Positions 18,501 to 27,105 of a DNA stretch of 64,000 nucleotides are shown in pieces; the stretch's first letter is position 1; each line of letters begins with the position of its first letter. The notes below the pieces were generated by a model. It did no database searches. It had not been told where the DNA came from and saw nothing but the letters and a program-made list of their open reading frames with translations. The position numbers and the translations under genes are program-made. The DNA is from CAVQCX01 sp963711095 (GTDB lineage Bacteria > Pseudomonadota > Gammaproteobacteria > Chromatiales > Chromatiaceae). Location of the stretch: assembly GCA_963711095.1 (NCBI GenBank), contig CAVQCX010000008.1, forward strand, positions 195,197 through 259,196, given 5' to 3'.

Positions 18501-19001
18501 CTAGGCGAGCTCCGCCGGAAGGTCTCCGAGCTGAGCGGAGGTCCCGGCGGCGTGCCGGAATCGGTGCCCCTGGACGATGCAAAAGCGCAGCCATTTGGAC
18601 AGAAACACATTCGCGTTCCACTTTTGCTGCAGGGTGCGGAGCCCCGGCGGGGTCTGGATCGGCAAGGCTCGCTGCTCGAGATCGATAACCTCGGCCTGAC
18701 CGGCGTCGTGATACACCCGCAACAGGGCATCCGGATCCGGCCGGGTGGTGCCAGCCCCGGTGCGGCCGAAGTGATAGGTGAGATGCACCAGGGTCGTGTA
18801 AGGGGCCTGCTCCAGCACCTCCAGGTGCAGATCCATCTGGCCGTCCACCCGCGAGTGATGGCGTCCCGCCATCATGTCCACCTGGGGTGCGAGCCTCAAC
18901 AGATGTCCGTAGTTTTCTTCACAAAGGGCCATCAGCGCCCCCACCGTCGGTCGGGCGATCAGTATGTTCCCAACACTCCATGGGTAGCGGGGAGTTCTCA
19001 T
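18501..19001 (-). CDS. DUF1249 (YqiB-like) protein
   Basis: The protein resembles the gammaproteobacterial YqiB/DUF1249 family: an N-terminal MALCEENYGHLLRLAP segment, central LEVLEQAPYTTLVHLTYHF, and RPDPDALLRVYHDAGQAEV followed by a C-terminal KWNANVFLSKWL. The function of the family is unknown; it is cytoplasmic. The open frame extends upstream to 19124, but the ATG at 19001 (MRTPRYPWSVG, 166 aa) matches the domain start and is preferred. No strong ribosome-binding site distinguishes the starts. Neighbours are a MITE and degraded transposon DNA, so the usual nudF/cpdA context of YqiB is absent. Confidence 0.8.
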   Translation of the reverse strand: MRTPRYPWSVGNILIARPTVGALMALCEENYGHLLRLAPQVDMMAGRHHSRVDGQMDLHLEVLEQAPYTTLVHLTYHFGRTGAGTTRPDPDALLRVYHDAGQAEVIDLEQRALPIQTPPGLRTLQQKWNANVFLSKWLRFCIVQGHRFRHAAGTSAQLGDLPAELA

Positions 19002-19419
19002 GCTCGGCTCGAGAGACTGTCCACGGAACGGCTTGCCAGTGAAAGCGTTTCGCATTGTAGCATCCACCCAGCGTTGCCCACCCGCGCGCGGAGCGGCACG
19101 CCCCCGTGGCCCAGCAAAGCGCACGCCAAGCCGATCATGCCCTCCGCCTTCGCTGGTACGCGACGGGGCTGGCTTTTGTCGGGACAGAGCTTGCCCTGAT
19201 GTACTAAGGAGGTCGTTAGCAAAGCGACATCATTTTCGGGTGGTCCGCGACGAGGCTGTCGGGACCGGCAACCGTAAGGACGGGCGTTGCCGAGCCTTAT
19301 TCAGGGGTGAGGCCGGGCAAAAAAGGCCCTAACCCGACTTCGACTATTCAGCTGCCAGAGTGACCTACCCCTTTAATTTTCCGTGCTCTCGGACGAGAGG
19401 TCGGCACTACAAAAGGAGA
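19002..19419. other. Intergenic with a degenerate repeat
   Basis: It holds the promoter region of the DUF1249 gene and, at 19229-19318, the second copy of the degenerate repeat found at 18029-18117. No gene seen. Confidence 0.4.
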
Positions 19420-20345
19420 TCAAGCACTCTGGGCGGCCAGCTCGGAGGTGATCCGCGGAGGGGGGGGGTTGCGCGGGCAGTTGCAAATGCAACTGAATCG
19501 AGCAGAAGCGGCTGGTCTTTCTCCGGCCCGGTGTATCGGCTCAAGACCAGGGTGCACCCGTCGGTGGTGGGCAGGTGCACGTCGACCATCTGGAGCACTG
19601 AGAACTTCTCCAGCCCGACCCTTGGAGTAAGTCCCCCAGCCAGGGCACGCGGGCGCTGTTTGAGGGTGACCTGCAGACAATAGGCAAGGAAGGCAACAAA
19701 GATATGTGCCTCCATACGATCGTCGCGCCGGTGGTAGATCGGGCGGATCGACAGGTCGCTCTTGAGCTCCTTAAACCTAGAAGCGGCAGTTGAACGGCCT
19801 GGTGGTCGTAGCGGCCGTCACCCAACGGGTGAGCAGCAGGTTTGTCCTGAGCCATGGTCGAATCAATCACTTGATCGCTATTGGAAGCGGTCAACTGCCG
19901 TTTCTAGGTTAAAGGCCTGCTCGACCTCGGTGAGCTGGATGCAATACTCCCAGAGCCGGGCCGGATCTTCGCCGCTGAGGTTGGAGCGCAGCAGGTAGCG
20001 GCTTGCACGGCGGCACACTTGGGAGAGCGGAAAACCCTTGGGGGCTACGATCAGGGCGATGACTAGCTGAGCTCAGTCGGGGCGTTTGTCCCGGCTGTAG
20101 CCATACTGGCGCTTGCCGTAGCCGGGCGGATCGGCCTCGAAACAGGTACTGGTCAGATCGTAGAGCAGAATCTCGAAGCGGACATCGGACAAACAGCGCC
20201 AGCGTTCCTGCAGATAGCAGAACAACGCCCGTTTGTGGGCCAGCAGCTTGTCCAGGGCCATGGATTCCGATCCGGCCTTTCCCGTTGACGGGTACCCGAT
20301 CTCAAGATCTCCTTTGCCAAGCTTTATGGTCTCACCCCAAAGCAA
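19420..20345 (-). pseudogene. IS1634/IS4-type transposase remnant
   Basis: Pieces of one DDE transposase appear in order on the minus strand: LSDVRFEILLYDLTSTCFEA and YGKRQYGYSRDKRPD (about 20080-20200), YLLRSNLSGEDPARLWEY (about 19930-20010), and EAHIFVAFLAYCLQVTLKQR (about 19660-19715). The N-terminus is missing, an in-frame stop follows KRPD near 20073, the segment between the first and second catalytic blocks is deleted, a MITE interrupts the gene at 19776-19908, and a nine-G run at 19460-19468 shifts the C-terminus. This family cuts and pastes IS elements; the copy is dead. Confidence 0.85.
19776..19908. mobile_element. MITE family 2, copy 1, with TTAAA duplication
   Basis: The element starts CCTAGAAGCGGCAGTTGA and ends TCAACTGCCGTTTCTAGG, imperfect terminal inverted repeats of about 18 bp. 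TTAAA occurs at 19771-19775 and again at 19909-19913 as the target duplication. Removing the element and one TTAAA rejoins the transposase codons as GCC TTT AAG GAG (Ala-Phe-Lys-Glu), a clean proof of insertion. It is 133 bp with no gene. Confidence 0.92.
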
Positions 20346-20370
20346 GGCCCCAGCCAGTGGCCGGGGCCTT
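20344..20370 (-). terminator. Terminator of the histone H1-like gene
   Basis: AAGGCCCC and GGGGCCTT form a GC-rich hairpin that reads, on the minus strand, into GCTTTGG. It lies 22 bases beyond the stop of the gene at 20392-21072. Confidence 0.65.
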
Positions 20371-20391
20371 GCGCTTTACTCAACGGCTGGC

Positions 20392-21072
20392 TCAAGCCTT
20401 GGGCTTGCGGCCCCGGGGCCGCCCACGTGGACGACCGCGCTGCGCTGCCGGCTTGGCCCCCTTCTTGCGAAAATCCGCGTCCCAGTGGGCCAGAAATTGC
20501 TGCACCGCCGCGTCACGCGCCTTTTCGATCTCCATCGCCTGCTCCCTGGCGCTTTCCCCCGATTGGCTCTCGGCGACCACCCGAGTGAGCTCGCGTCGAT
20601 TTGCCGCCAGCTCGGAGCGCATCTCTTTGTTACGGGCCACATGCTCGGCAACGGCCTTGCGCGCCTTGCTCGCGATGGCCTTGCGCCTTTCCTTTTCCGT
20701 GCGGGCCAGTTGCTGGGCCTTCTCGAGCTTGCGGCGCAGCAGATCCACGGACACCGGCCGACCCCGCCGCTTCTCACCGGCCGCCACGGGGGCGGACTCC
20801 TGCGCAGCAGCCGCCTTCGCCCGCGTCTTGCGGGCTACCACCTTTTTCTTGGTCTTCGGCGCTGCCGCCATGCTTGCAGGAGCCTTGGAAGACGCCTTCT
20901 TCTTCGCCGTCTTCTTGGAAGCCCTCGGGCTCTGTTGAGCAACGACCTTCTTCGCGCTCTTGGCCACGGCCCTGACCTTCTTCGCTCTGCGCTTCACCGT
21001 GCTCGTCTTCTCGATCGCTGCCTCGGGCTCGGAGGTCTCCACGGTCTCGCCAGGATTCGTATCTTCCGACAT
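20392..21072 (-). CDS. Histone H1-like, Lys/Ala-rich DNA-binding protein
   Basis: This 226-residue protein is built of Lys-, Ala- and Arg-rich segments. Residues about 25-95 are repeats of AKK, KKK and AAA, as in bacterial histone H1-like or AlgP proteins. A predicted alpha-helical coiled region with charged heptads (KLEKAQQLARTEKERR) follows at about 110-185. The C-terminus RGRPRGRPRGRKPKA is a double AT-hook, and RRGRP occurs again near residue 103. Such proteins bind the minor groove of AT-rich DNA and compact or regulate the nucleoid. An AT-rich leader with A-runs lies upstream (21090-21165). It is monocistronic with its own terminator. Confidence 0.85.
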   Translation of the reverse strand: MSEDTNPGETVETSEPEAAIEKTSTVKRRAKKVRAVAKSAKKVVAQQSPRASKKTAKKKASSKAPASMAAAPKTKKKVVARKTRAKAAAAQESAPVAAGEKRRGRPVSVDLLRRKLEKAQQLARTEKERRKAIASKARKAVAEHVARNKEMRSELAANRRELTRVVAESQSGESAREQAMEIEKARDAAVQQFLAHWDADFRKKGAKPAAQRGRPRGRPRGRKPKA

Positions 21073-21742
21073 AATCGACGCCTCTTATTAATCAGGTTTA
21101 TTTGGCTACCCAATTGCCATTATAGACAGCATTTCTTTTCTTTCAAAAAAAAATTAAAAAAAAGTCCAACCGGCACGGCACTTTGGTCAACATTGCGCAT
21201 ATTCCATCGAGCCCAGGAATCACCCGGTCGCCCGGTTGCTCCCTGTCGGCCAGGCAGCGCTGCGGTAGCCCGCCGGCTTCCTATTCGGCGTTCCGGGCAT
21301 CGCTGGGGAGAGCTGCTGCAGGGATCATTCTCGCCGTTTTCTTACCCAGCCATCCGACAGGCGCGGCATGAGCCCATGGAAATCGAGCTGGCGACCCTCC
21401 ACCCGAGGATCGGAGACCACGGTGGCAAGCCAGGGCGCTTTTCGGGTGTTTGTGCGGGGTGGACGGAGGCGCACCGGACGAAGCCCTCGGGCGACCCTGC
21501 GGGGTAGCCTTGTGAGCCGCTCCGGGCGGCCCGCAGAGCCTTGCCGGTCTGAGCGGGGCGCTGGGGCGGGGGGGATGCGGTGAAACAGGCGAGCCCCTGC
21601 ACAAGGCCGCTGTAGAAATACCGCACGGCACCCGGCTGCCCCAATCGCGCGCCCGATGCCTGCCCGGCGCCCGCGCCGGCGCCGGCGCAAACATTCAGGG
21701 TGGCATCGAGCCGGCTGTCGACAACTGGATCCGACTCTTAAA
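21073..21742. other. Intergenic, promoter region and unassigned DNA
   Basis: 21090-21165 is AT-rich with A/T runs and probably holds the promoter of the H1-like gene. 21180-21740 is GC-rich with overlapping open frames but no recognisable gene. Confidence 0.4.
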
Positions 21743-21979
21743 CCTAGAAACAGCAGTTGACCGCTTCGCGTAGCGATCGAGTGATTGCTTGGACTATGGT
21801 TCTGGACAAACTTGGTACTCACCCATCGGGTGATGGCCGCTACGACCACCAGGGCACGCACCGCGCGGCGCCTGGCTGCGTTATAACTCGTTGGAATAGA
21901 ATGATTATTCCGCCTCGTCATGCCTTGCCAGACACCACGCCGCACGCACCCTGGCGGCCGTTCAACTGCCGCTTCTAGG
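21743..21979. mobile_element. MITE family 2, copy 2, carrying a ~104 bp insert
   Basis: The ends CCTAGAAACAGCAGTTGA and TTCAACTGCCGCTTCTAGG match the other copies, and TTAAA is duplicated at 21738-21742 and 21980-21984. Compared with copy 1 it has about 104 extra bases after CTACGACCACCAGG (from about 21855 to 21955), including GGAATAGAATGATTATTCC, itself a palindrome. The insert may be another small repeat. Confidence 0.88.
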
Positions 21980-22426
21980 TTAAAGGATGGGGCTGATCGG
22001 GCCTTTGCGCCCCGGAGGAGGACCGGGTATGGCCGGCACGCCAAGCGATTCAGCGCGGCCAGCGACTATTTCTCGTCCTCGATCTGCTTTCTCACTTCGT
22101 CCATGTCGAGCTCCCGAGGCCTTCTGGACCAGCTCCCGGAACATGCCCTCCGGCAGCGCACCGGCCTGGCTGAAAATGATGATCTGGTCCCTGAAGATCA
22201 TCAGCGTCGGGATGGATCGGATCTGAAAATGGGCGGCGATAGCGCCCTGCTCCTCGGTGTTGACCTTGGAGAATACCGTGTCCGGAAAATCCGCGGAGAC
22301 CTTCTCGTAGATCGGCGAGAAGGAGCGGCAGGGCCCGCACCAGGGGGCCCAGAAATCCACAATGACGAACGCGTTATCCAGGATCGTCTTCTCAAAATCG
22401 TCCTGGGTGAGTTGTACAACGGCCAC
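21980..22426 (-). CDS. Thioredoxin with a frameshifted C-terminus
   Basis: This is a cytoplasmic dithiol-disulfide oxidoreductase. Counting from the GTG at 22426 the active site WCGPC places the cysteines at residues 30 and 33, and the cis-proline loop SIPTLMIF follows. The GTG is preferred over the ATG at 22441 because AAGGGGG lies just before it and the family starts (M)AVVQLTQDDF. After QKAS the reading frame enters a tail of about 38 unrelated residues ending inside the MITE. One extra base near 22113-22115 explains this: without it the protein would end ELDMDEVRKQIEDEK at a stop at 22066, with 119 residues, the usual thioredoxin length. This could be an assembly error or a recent mutation. 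Confidence 0.85.
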   Translation of the reverse strand: MAVVQLTQDDFEKTILDNAFVIVDFWAPWCGPCRSFSPIYEKVSADFPDTVFSKVNTEEQGAIAAHFQIRSIPTLMIFRDQIIIFSQAGALPEGMFRELVQKASGARHGRSEKADRGREIVAGRAESLGVPAIPGPPPGRKGPISPIL

Positions 22427-22511
22427 TGGAGCCCCCTTCATCGCAATACTGAGTTGGCCTTATGGTAACAAAGATCGGCGCGCGGCGCCCCGGGGCAGGC
22501 GCTACAAGCAC

Positions 22512-22537
22512 AGAAGCCGGGCAAAGGCCCGGCTTCT
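22512..22537 (-). terminator. Hairpin after adk
   Basis: AGAAGCCGGGC and GCCCGGCTTCT form an eleven-pair stem separated by four bases, 30 bases beyond the adk stop. No T-run follows. It could serve transcripts from either side. Confidence 0.6.
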
Positions 22538-22566
22538 GTCGATGCGGAGCGAAATCGTCCCGCGCG

Positions 22567-23220
22567 CTATCCGAGAGCGGCGAAGATCCGCTCCCGGATC
22601 GCGTCGACCCCACCGACGCCGGCGATCTTGACGTAGCGCGGCGCGCCCGGCTCACCACTCCGGGCATAGCGGCTGTAGAAGTCGATCAACGGCTCAGTCT
22701 GGTCGTGATAGACCTTGAGGCGAGCCCGTACGGTTTCTTCCTTGTCGTCGTCGCGCTGGATGAGTGCCTCCCCGGTGACGTCGTCCAGTCCCTGCTGCTT
22801 TGGAGGGTTGAACACCAGGTGGTAGGTACGTCCCGAGGCCAGGTGCACCCGGCGACCCGACATCCGGCGGATGATCTCTGCGTCCGGCACGTCGATCTCG
22901 ACCACGGCGTCGACCTCGACACCGGCAGCCTTGAGGGCTTCGGCCTGAGGGATAGTGCGCGGAAAGCCGTCGAACAGGAAACCGTTCTGGCAGTCATCTG
23001 CAGTGATCCGCTGCTTGACCATACCCATGATGATCTCATCGGACACCAGACCGCCCTCGTCCATGATCTTCTTGGCCGCCTTTCCGAGATCGGTACCCTG
23101 CTTGACGTGAGCACGCAGCATGTCGCCCGTGGAGATCTGGGGAATCTGGTACTTTTCTTTGACAAAATTGGCCTGGGTGCCTTTTCCGGCGCCAGGGCCG
23201 CCGAGCAATATGACCCGCAT
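22567..23220 (-). CDS. adk: Adenylate kinase
   Basis: Adk interconverts ATP, ADP and AMP in the cytoplasm. The P-loop GGPGAGKGT lies at residues 7-15, followed by the AMP-binding STGDMLR, the FDGFPRT motif near residue 84 and a long LID domain (SGRTYHLVFNPP) without zinc cysteines. The length of 217 residues is that of the long bacterial form. It is a single-gene unit between thioredoxin and htpG, all on the minus strand, with a hairpin downstream. Confidence 0.97.
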   Translation of the reverse strand: MRVILLGGPGAGKGTQANFVKEKYQIPQISTGDMLRAHVKQGTDLGKAAKKIMDEGGLVSDEIIMGMVKQRITADDCQNGFLFDGFPRTIPQAEALKAAGVEVDAVVEIDVPDAEIIRRMSGRRVHLASGRTYHLVFNPPKQQGLDDVTGEALIQRDDDKEETVRARLKVYHDQTEPLIDFYSRYARSGEPGAPRYVKIAGVGGVDAIRERIFAALG

Positions 23221-23355
23221 GATCTGGTGCTCCCGTTGCTGTCCAAAAACTCGCTAAGCATGCCACGACCTGGCGCGACAGGGCCAATCGGCTCGTGAAA
23301 TGCAAGGATTCGCAGGCCTTATGGCCAGGCCAGCCCCGGCCTCAAGTGGCCCGCT

Positions 23356-25263
23356 TCAGCCTCCGGCCATATTGAGCAGCAGGCTGTTCAGGCGCCGGAC
23401 GAATTCCGCCGGATCTTCCAGCTGCCCACCCTCGGCGAGCAGCGCCTGGTCGAACACCAGCCTCGCCAGCTCGTCGAAGCGCTGCTCATCGCTTTCGGCC
23501 TCGAGACGCGTGATCAGCGGATGATCGACGTTGATCTCCAGGATCGGCGTGGGCAGGGGGGCATCCTGGCCGAGCTGCTTGAGGACCCGGGCCAGATTCT
23601 GGCTCATCTCGTAGTGATCGACCACCAGGCAGGCCGGCGAGTCGACCAATCGGCTTGAGACCCGCACATCCTTGACCAAGCTCTCGCCCAGCACGCCCTT
23701 TATCCGGTCGGTGAGACCCTTGTGGCTTTCCGCGGCCTGCTCCTGACGCTGCTTGTCCTCGGCATCGCCCAGCTCACCGAGATCCAGCGCCCCCTTAGCC
23801 ACGGACTGCAGGTGCTTGCCCTTGTACTCGCTGAGATGGGACACCAGCCATTCGTCGACCCGGTCGGTGAGCAGCAGCACCTCGATGTCCTTTTTTCGGA
23901 ATACCTCCAGATGGGGGCTGCTGCGTGCCGCCGCCGGTGTGTCGGCAGTGATGTAATAGATCTTGTCCTGACCTTCCTTGGCCCGTGAGAGATAGTCATC
24001 GAGCGAGACGCCCTCTTCTCCGCCTTGGCCTGAGGTGGTGGCAAAACGCAGCAGCCCGGCAATACGCTCGCGGTTGGCGAAGTCCTCGGCGGGCCCTTCC
24101 TTCATCACCCGGCCGAACTCCCGCCAGAATTCCGTGTACTTTTCCTTGTCGCTCTCCGCCAGGCCCTCGAGGATTCCCAGCACCCGCTTGGTGTTGGCGG
24201 TGCGGATGCTGTCGATCTTGCGGTTGTGCTGGAGCATCTCGCGCGAGACGTTGAGCGGCAGATCGTCGGAGTCGACCACGCCCTTGACGAAGCGAAGGTA
24301 ATGGGGCATCAGCTTGTCCGCCTCATCCATCACGAACACCCGCCGCACATAGAGCTTGACGCCGTGTTTCTGATCGCGATCCCAGAGATCGAACGGGGCC
24401 CGGCGCGGCACGTAGAGCAGCGAAGTATACTCGTTGCTGCCCTCGACGCGGTTATGGACATGGGCGAGCGGATCGTCGAAATCGTGGGCAATGTGCTTGT
24501 AGAACTCCGTGTACTCCTGGTCGCTGATCTCGCTCTTGTTGCGCATCCACAGCGCGGTGCCGCGGTTGACCTGCTCGTATTCGGCCGCCGAGTCAGCCTC
24601 ATCCTGCTCCGTCTTGGGCTTGAGCATCTCGATCGGGATGGCGATATGGTCGGAGAATTTGCCGATGATGCCGCGCAGCCGGAACGACTCGAGAAACTCG
24701 CCCTCGTCCTCGCGCAGATGCAGGATCACTTGCGTGCCCCGGGCCGGCTTCTCGACTGTCTCCACGCTGTAGGTGCCCTCGCCGCCGGACTCCCAGCGCA
24801 CCCCGTGCTCCGCGCCCAGCCCGGCCCTGCGGGTCAGCAGGGTCACCCGCTCGGCGACGATGAACGCCGAGTAGAATCCCACACCGAATTGCCCGATCAG
24901 CTTGTTGTCCTTGGACTGGTCACCGGTGAGCGACTCCAGGAAACGGCGCGTCCCGGAGCTGGCGATGGTCCCGACGGTATCCATGACCTCCTGACGGCTC
25001 ATCCCTATGCCGTTGTCCGAGACCGTGACGGTGCGTTGGTCCGGGTCGACCTCCACGCGGACCCGCAGGCTCGGGTCACCCTCGTAGAGTGCCTCGTCGG
25101 TCAGGGCCTCGAAGCGCAGCTTCTCCGCGGCATCCGAGGCGTTGGAGATCAACTCCCGCAGGAAGATCTCCTTGTTGCTGTAGAGCGACCGGATCACCAG
25201 GTTGAGCACCTGGCTGACCTCGGCCTGGAACTGGAGGGTTTCCTTATGTGCTTCGACAGTCAT
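23356..25263 (-). CDS. htpG: Molecular chaperone HtpG (Hsp90)
   Basis: HtpG is the bacterial Hsp90, a homodimeric ATP-dependent chaperone. The 635-residue protein begins MTVEAHKETLQFQAEV and shows the GHKL ATPase motifs FLRELISNASDA, DNGIGMS and GQFGVGFYSAF, then the middle domain with the PLNVSREMLQ loop and a C-terminal dimerisation region. The open frame on this strand continues far upstream across the divergent pgm gene, but the family start is clearly the ATG at 25263. It is divergent from pgm. Confidence 0.97.
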   Translation of the reverse strand: MTVEAHKETLQFQAEVSQVLNLVIRSLYSNKEIFLRELISNASDAAEKLRFEALTDEALYEGDPSLRVRVEVDPDQRTVTVSDNGIGMSRQEVMDTVGTIASSGTRRFLESLTGDQSKDNKLIGQFGVGFYSAFIVAERVTLLTRRAGLGAEHGVRWESGGEGTYSVETVEKPARGTQVILHLREDEGEFLESFRLRGIIGKFSDHIAIPIEMLKPKTEQDEADSAAEYEQVNRGTALWMRNKSEISDQEYTEFYKHIAHDFDDPLAHVHNRVEGSNEYTSLLYVPRRAPFDLWDRDQKHGVKLYVRRVFVMDEADKLMPHYLRFVKGVVDSDDLPLNVSREMLQHNRKIDSIRTANTKRVLGILEGLAESDKEKYTEFWREFGRVMKEGPAEDFANRERIAGLLRFATTSGQGGEEGVSLDDYLSRAKEGQDKIYYITADTPAAARSSPHLEVFRKKDIEVLLLTDRVDEWLVSHLSEYKGKHLQSVAKGALDLGELGDAEDKQRQEQAAESHKGLTDRIKGVLGESLVKDVRVSSRLVDSPACLVVDHYEMSQNLARVLKQLGQDAPLPTPILEINVDHPLITRLEAESDEQRFDELARLVFDQALLAEGGQLEDPAEFVRRLNSLLLNMAGG

Positions 25264-25476
25264 GAGCCGTGCAATCTCCCAGGGTACGCTTGATTCTGCG
25301 GGACTCGACCCGACCGCGAATGGCCGGTCCGCCCGCGCCGATGTCCAGACCGACAATCTGGGATTCTCGCCCGGGGATTTCAAGCGCCCCGGGAAGGCGG
25401 CCCGCGGCGGGTTTGGCCTGGTCGACGCGCTGTGTTGAAATATCCGGGCTTTCCCTAGTAACCGCCGGTGCTCCCT

Positions 25477-27105
25477 ATGTCGACCATCGAGACGTCCCCG
25501 TTCCAGGACCAGCGCCCCGGTACCTCCGGTCTGCGCAAGAAAGTGAAGGTCTTCCAGCAGCCCGGATATCTGGAGAACTTCGTCCAATCCATCTTCGACG
25601 CCCGGCCCGATCTGGCCGGGGGCACCCTGGTCCTGGGCGGCGACGGGCGCTTCTACAACCGCGAGGCGGTCCAGATCATCCTGCGCATGGCCGCCGCCAA
25701 CCGCATCGCCCGGGTGCTGGTCGGCCGGGACGCCCTGCTGTCGACCCCCGCAGCCTCCTGCGTGATCCGCAAACACCGCACCCAGGGGGGCATCGTGCTG
25801 TCGGCGAGCCACAACCCCGGCGGACCGGACGCCGACTTCGGCATCAAGTTCAACATGCCCAATGGCGGCCCCGCCCCGGAGCAGGTCACGGAGGAGATCT
25901 TCCGGCGCAGCCGCGAGATCCGCGGCTATAGGATTGCCGATGCGGGGGACCTGGATCTGAGCCGCACCGGCGCTGTCAGCCATGCCGGCATGACGGTGGA
26001 GGTGATCGATCCGGTGGACGATTACGCCGCCCTGATGCAGGCACTGTTCGACTTCGACCGCATCCATCAGCTGTTCAACTCCGGGCTGTTCGACATGCTC
26101 TTCGACGCCATGCATGCCGTGACCGGGCCCTATGCCACGCGTATCCTCGAGCAGATGCTGGGGGCACCACCCGGCACCGTGCTGAACGGCACGCCCCTGC
26201 CCGATTTCGGCGGTGGACACCCGGACCCCAACCTGGCCCACGCCGAGGAGCTGGTCGCACGCACGCGGGGCCAGGGCAGCGTCTGCTTCGCCGCTGCTTC
26301 CGACGGCGACGGCGACCGCAACATGATCCTCGGCCGGGACTTCTTCGTGACCCCCAGCGACAGCCTGGCGGTGCTGGCGGCCAACGCCCATCTGGTGCCC
26401 GGCTACAAGGGCGGCATCGCCGGTGTGGCCCGCTCCATGCCCACCAGCCAGGCGGTGGACCGAGTGGCGGAGGTGCTGGGCGTGGAGTGCTTCGAGACCC
26501 CGACCGGATGGAAGTTCTTCGGCAACCTGCTCGACGCCGGACGCATCACGCTGTGCGGCGAAGAGAGCTTTGGCACCGGCTCGGATCACGTCCGGGAAAA
26601 GGACGGCCTCTGGGCAGTGCTGTTCTGGCTCAATCTGCTGGCGGTCAAGCAGCAGTCCACCGCGCAGATCGTGCGCGATCACTGGCGGCGTTTCGGGCGC
26701 AACTACTACACCCGCCATGACTACGATGAGGTCGACAAGACGGCGGCCGAAGGGCTCGTCGACGACCTGCGCAGCCGGCTCGCCGGCCTGTCCGGCCAGG
26801 AGATCGGTGGGCGCCGCGTCCAGTATGCCGATGACTTCGCCTACACCGATCCCGTGGATGGCAGCCGCGCCGACCACCAGGGCCTGCGCATCGGCTTCAC
26901 AGACGGGTCGCGGATCGTCTATCGCCTGTCCGGCACCGGCACGGCGGGCGCCACGCTGCGGGTGTATATCGAATCCTTTGAGCCGGACCCGGCGGCCCAG
27001 GGCCGCGATCCCCAGGAGGCGCTCGCCGGGCTGATCGCCACCGCCGAAGACCTGGCGCAGATCCGTGCCCGCACCGGACGGGCTGCGCCCAGCGTGATCA
27101 CCTGA
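25477..27105 (+). CDS. pgm: Phosphoglucomutase (alpha-D-glucose-specific)
   Basis: Pgm interconverts glucose-1-phosphate and glucose-6-phosphate, feeding glycogen and cell-envelope sugar synthesis. The 542-residue protein opens with DQRPGTSGLRKK, as in PGM1-type enzymes. The phosphoserine is Ser111 in SASHNPGG; the magnesium loop is SDGDGDRN near residue 283, the sugar-specificity loop is CGEESFG near residue 360, and the phosphate-binding segment is RLSGTGTAG near the end. The ATG at 25477 is used; a GTG three codons upstream is possible. Its last codons overlap the end of the convergent ppsR by eight bases. Confidence 0.96.
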   Translation: MSTIETSPFQDQRPGTSGLRKKVKVFQQPGYLENFVQSIFDARPDLAGGTLVLGGDGRFYNREAVQIILRMAAANRIARVLVGRDALLSTPAASCVIRKHRTQGGIVLSASHNPGGPDADFGIKFNMPNGGPAPEQVTEEIFRRSREIRGYRIADAGDLDLSRTGAVSHAGMTVEVIDPVDDYAALMQALFDFDRIHQLFNSGLFDMLFDAMHAVTGPYATRILEQMLGAPPGTVLNGTPLPDFGGGHPDPNLAHAEELVARTRGQGSVCFAAASDGDGDRNMILGRDFFVTPSDSLAVLAANAHLVPGYKGGIAGVARSMPTSQAVDRVAEVLGVECFETPTGWKFFGNLLDAGRITLCGEESFGTGSDHVREKDGLWAVLFWLNLLAVKQQSTAQIVRDHWRRFGRNYYTRHDYDEVDKTAAEGLVDDLRSRLAGLSGQEIGGRRVQYADDFAYTDPVDGSRADHQGLRIGFTDGSRIVYRLSGTGTAGATLRVYIESFEPDPAAQGRDPQEALAGLIATAEDLAQIRARTGRAAPSVIT

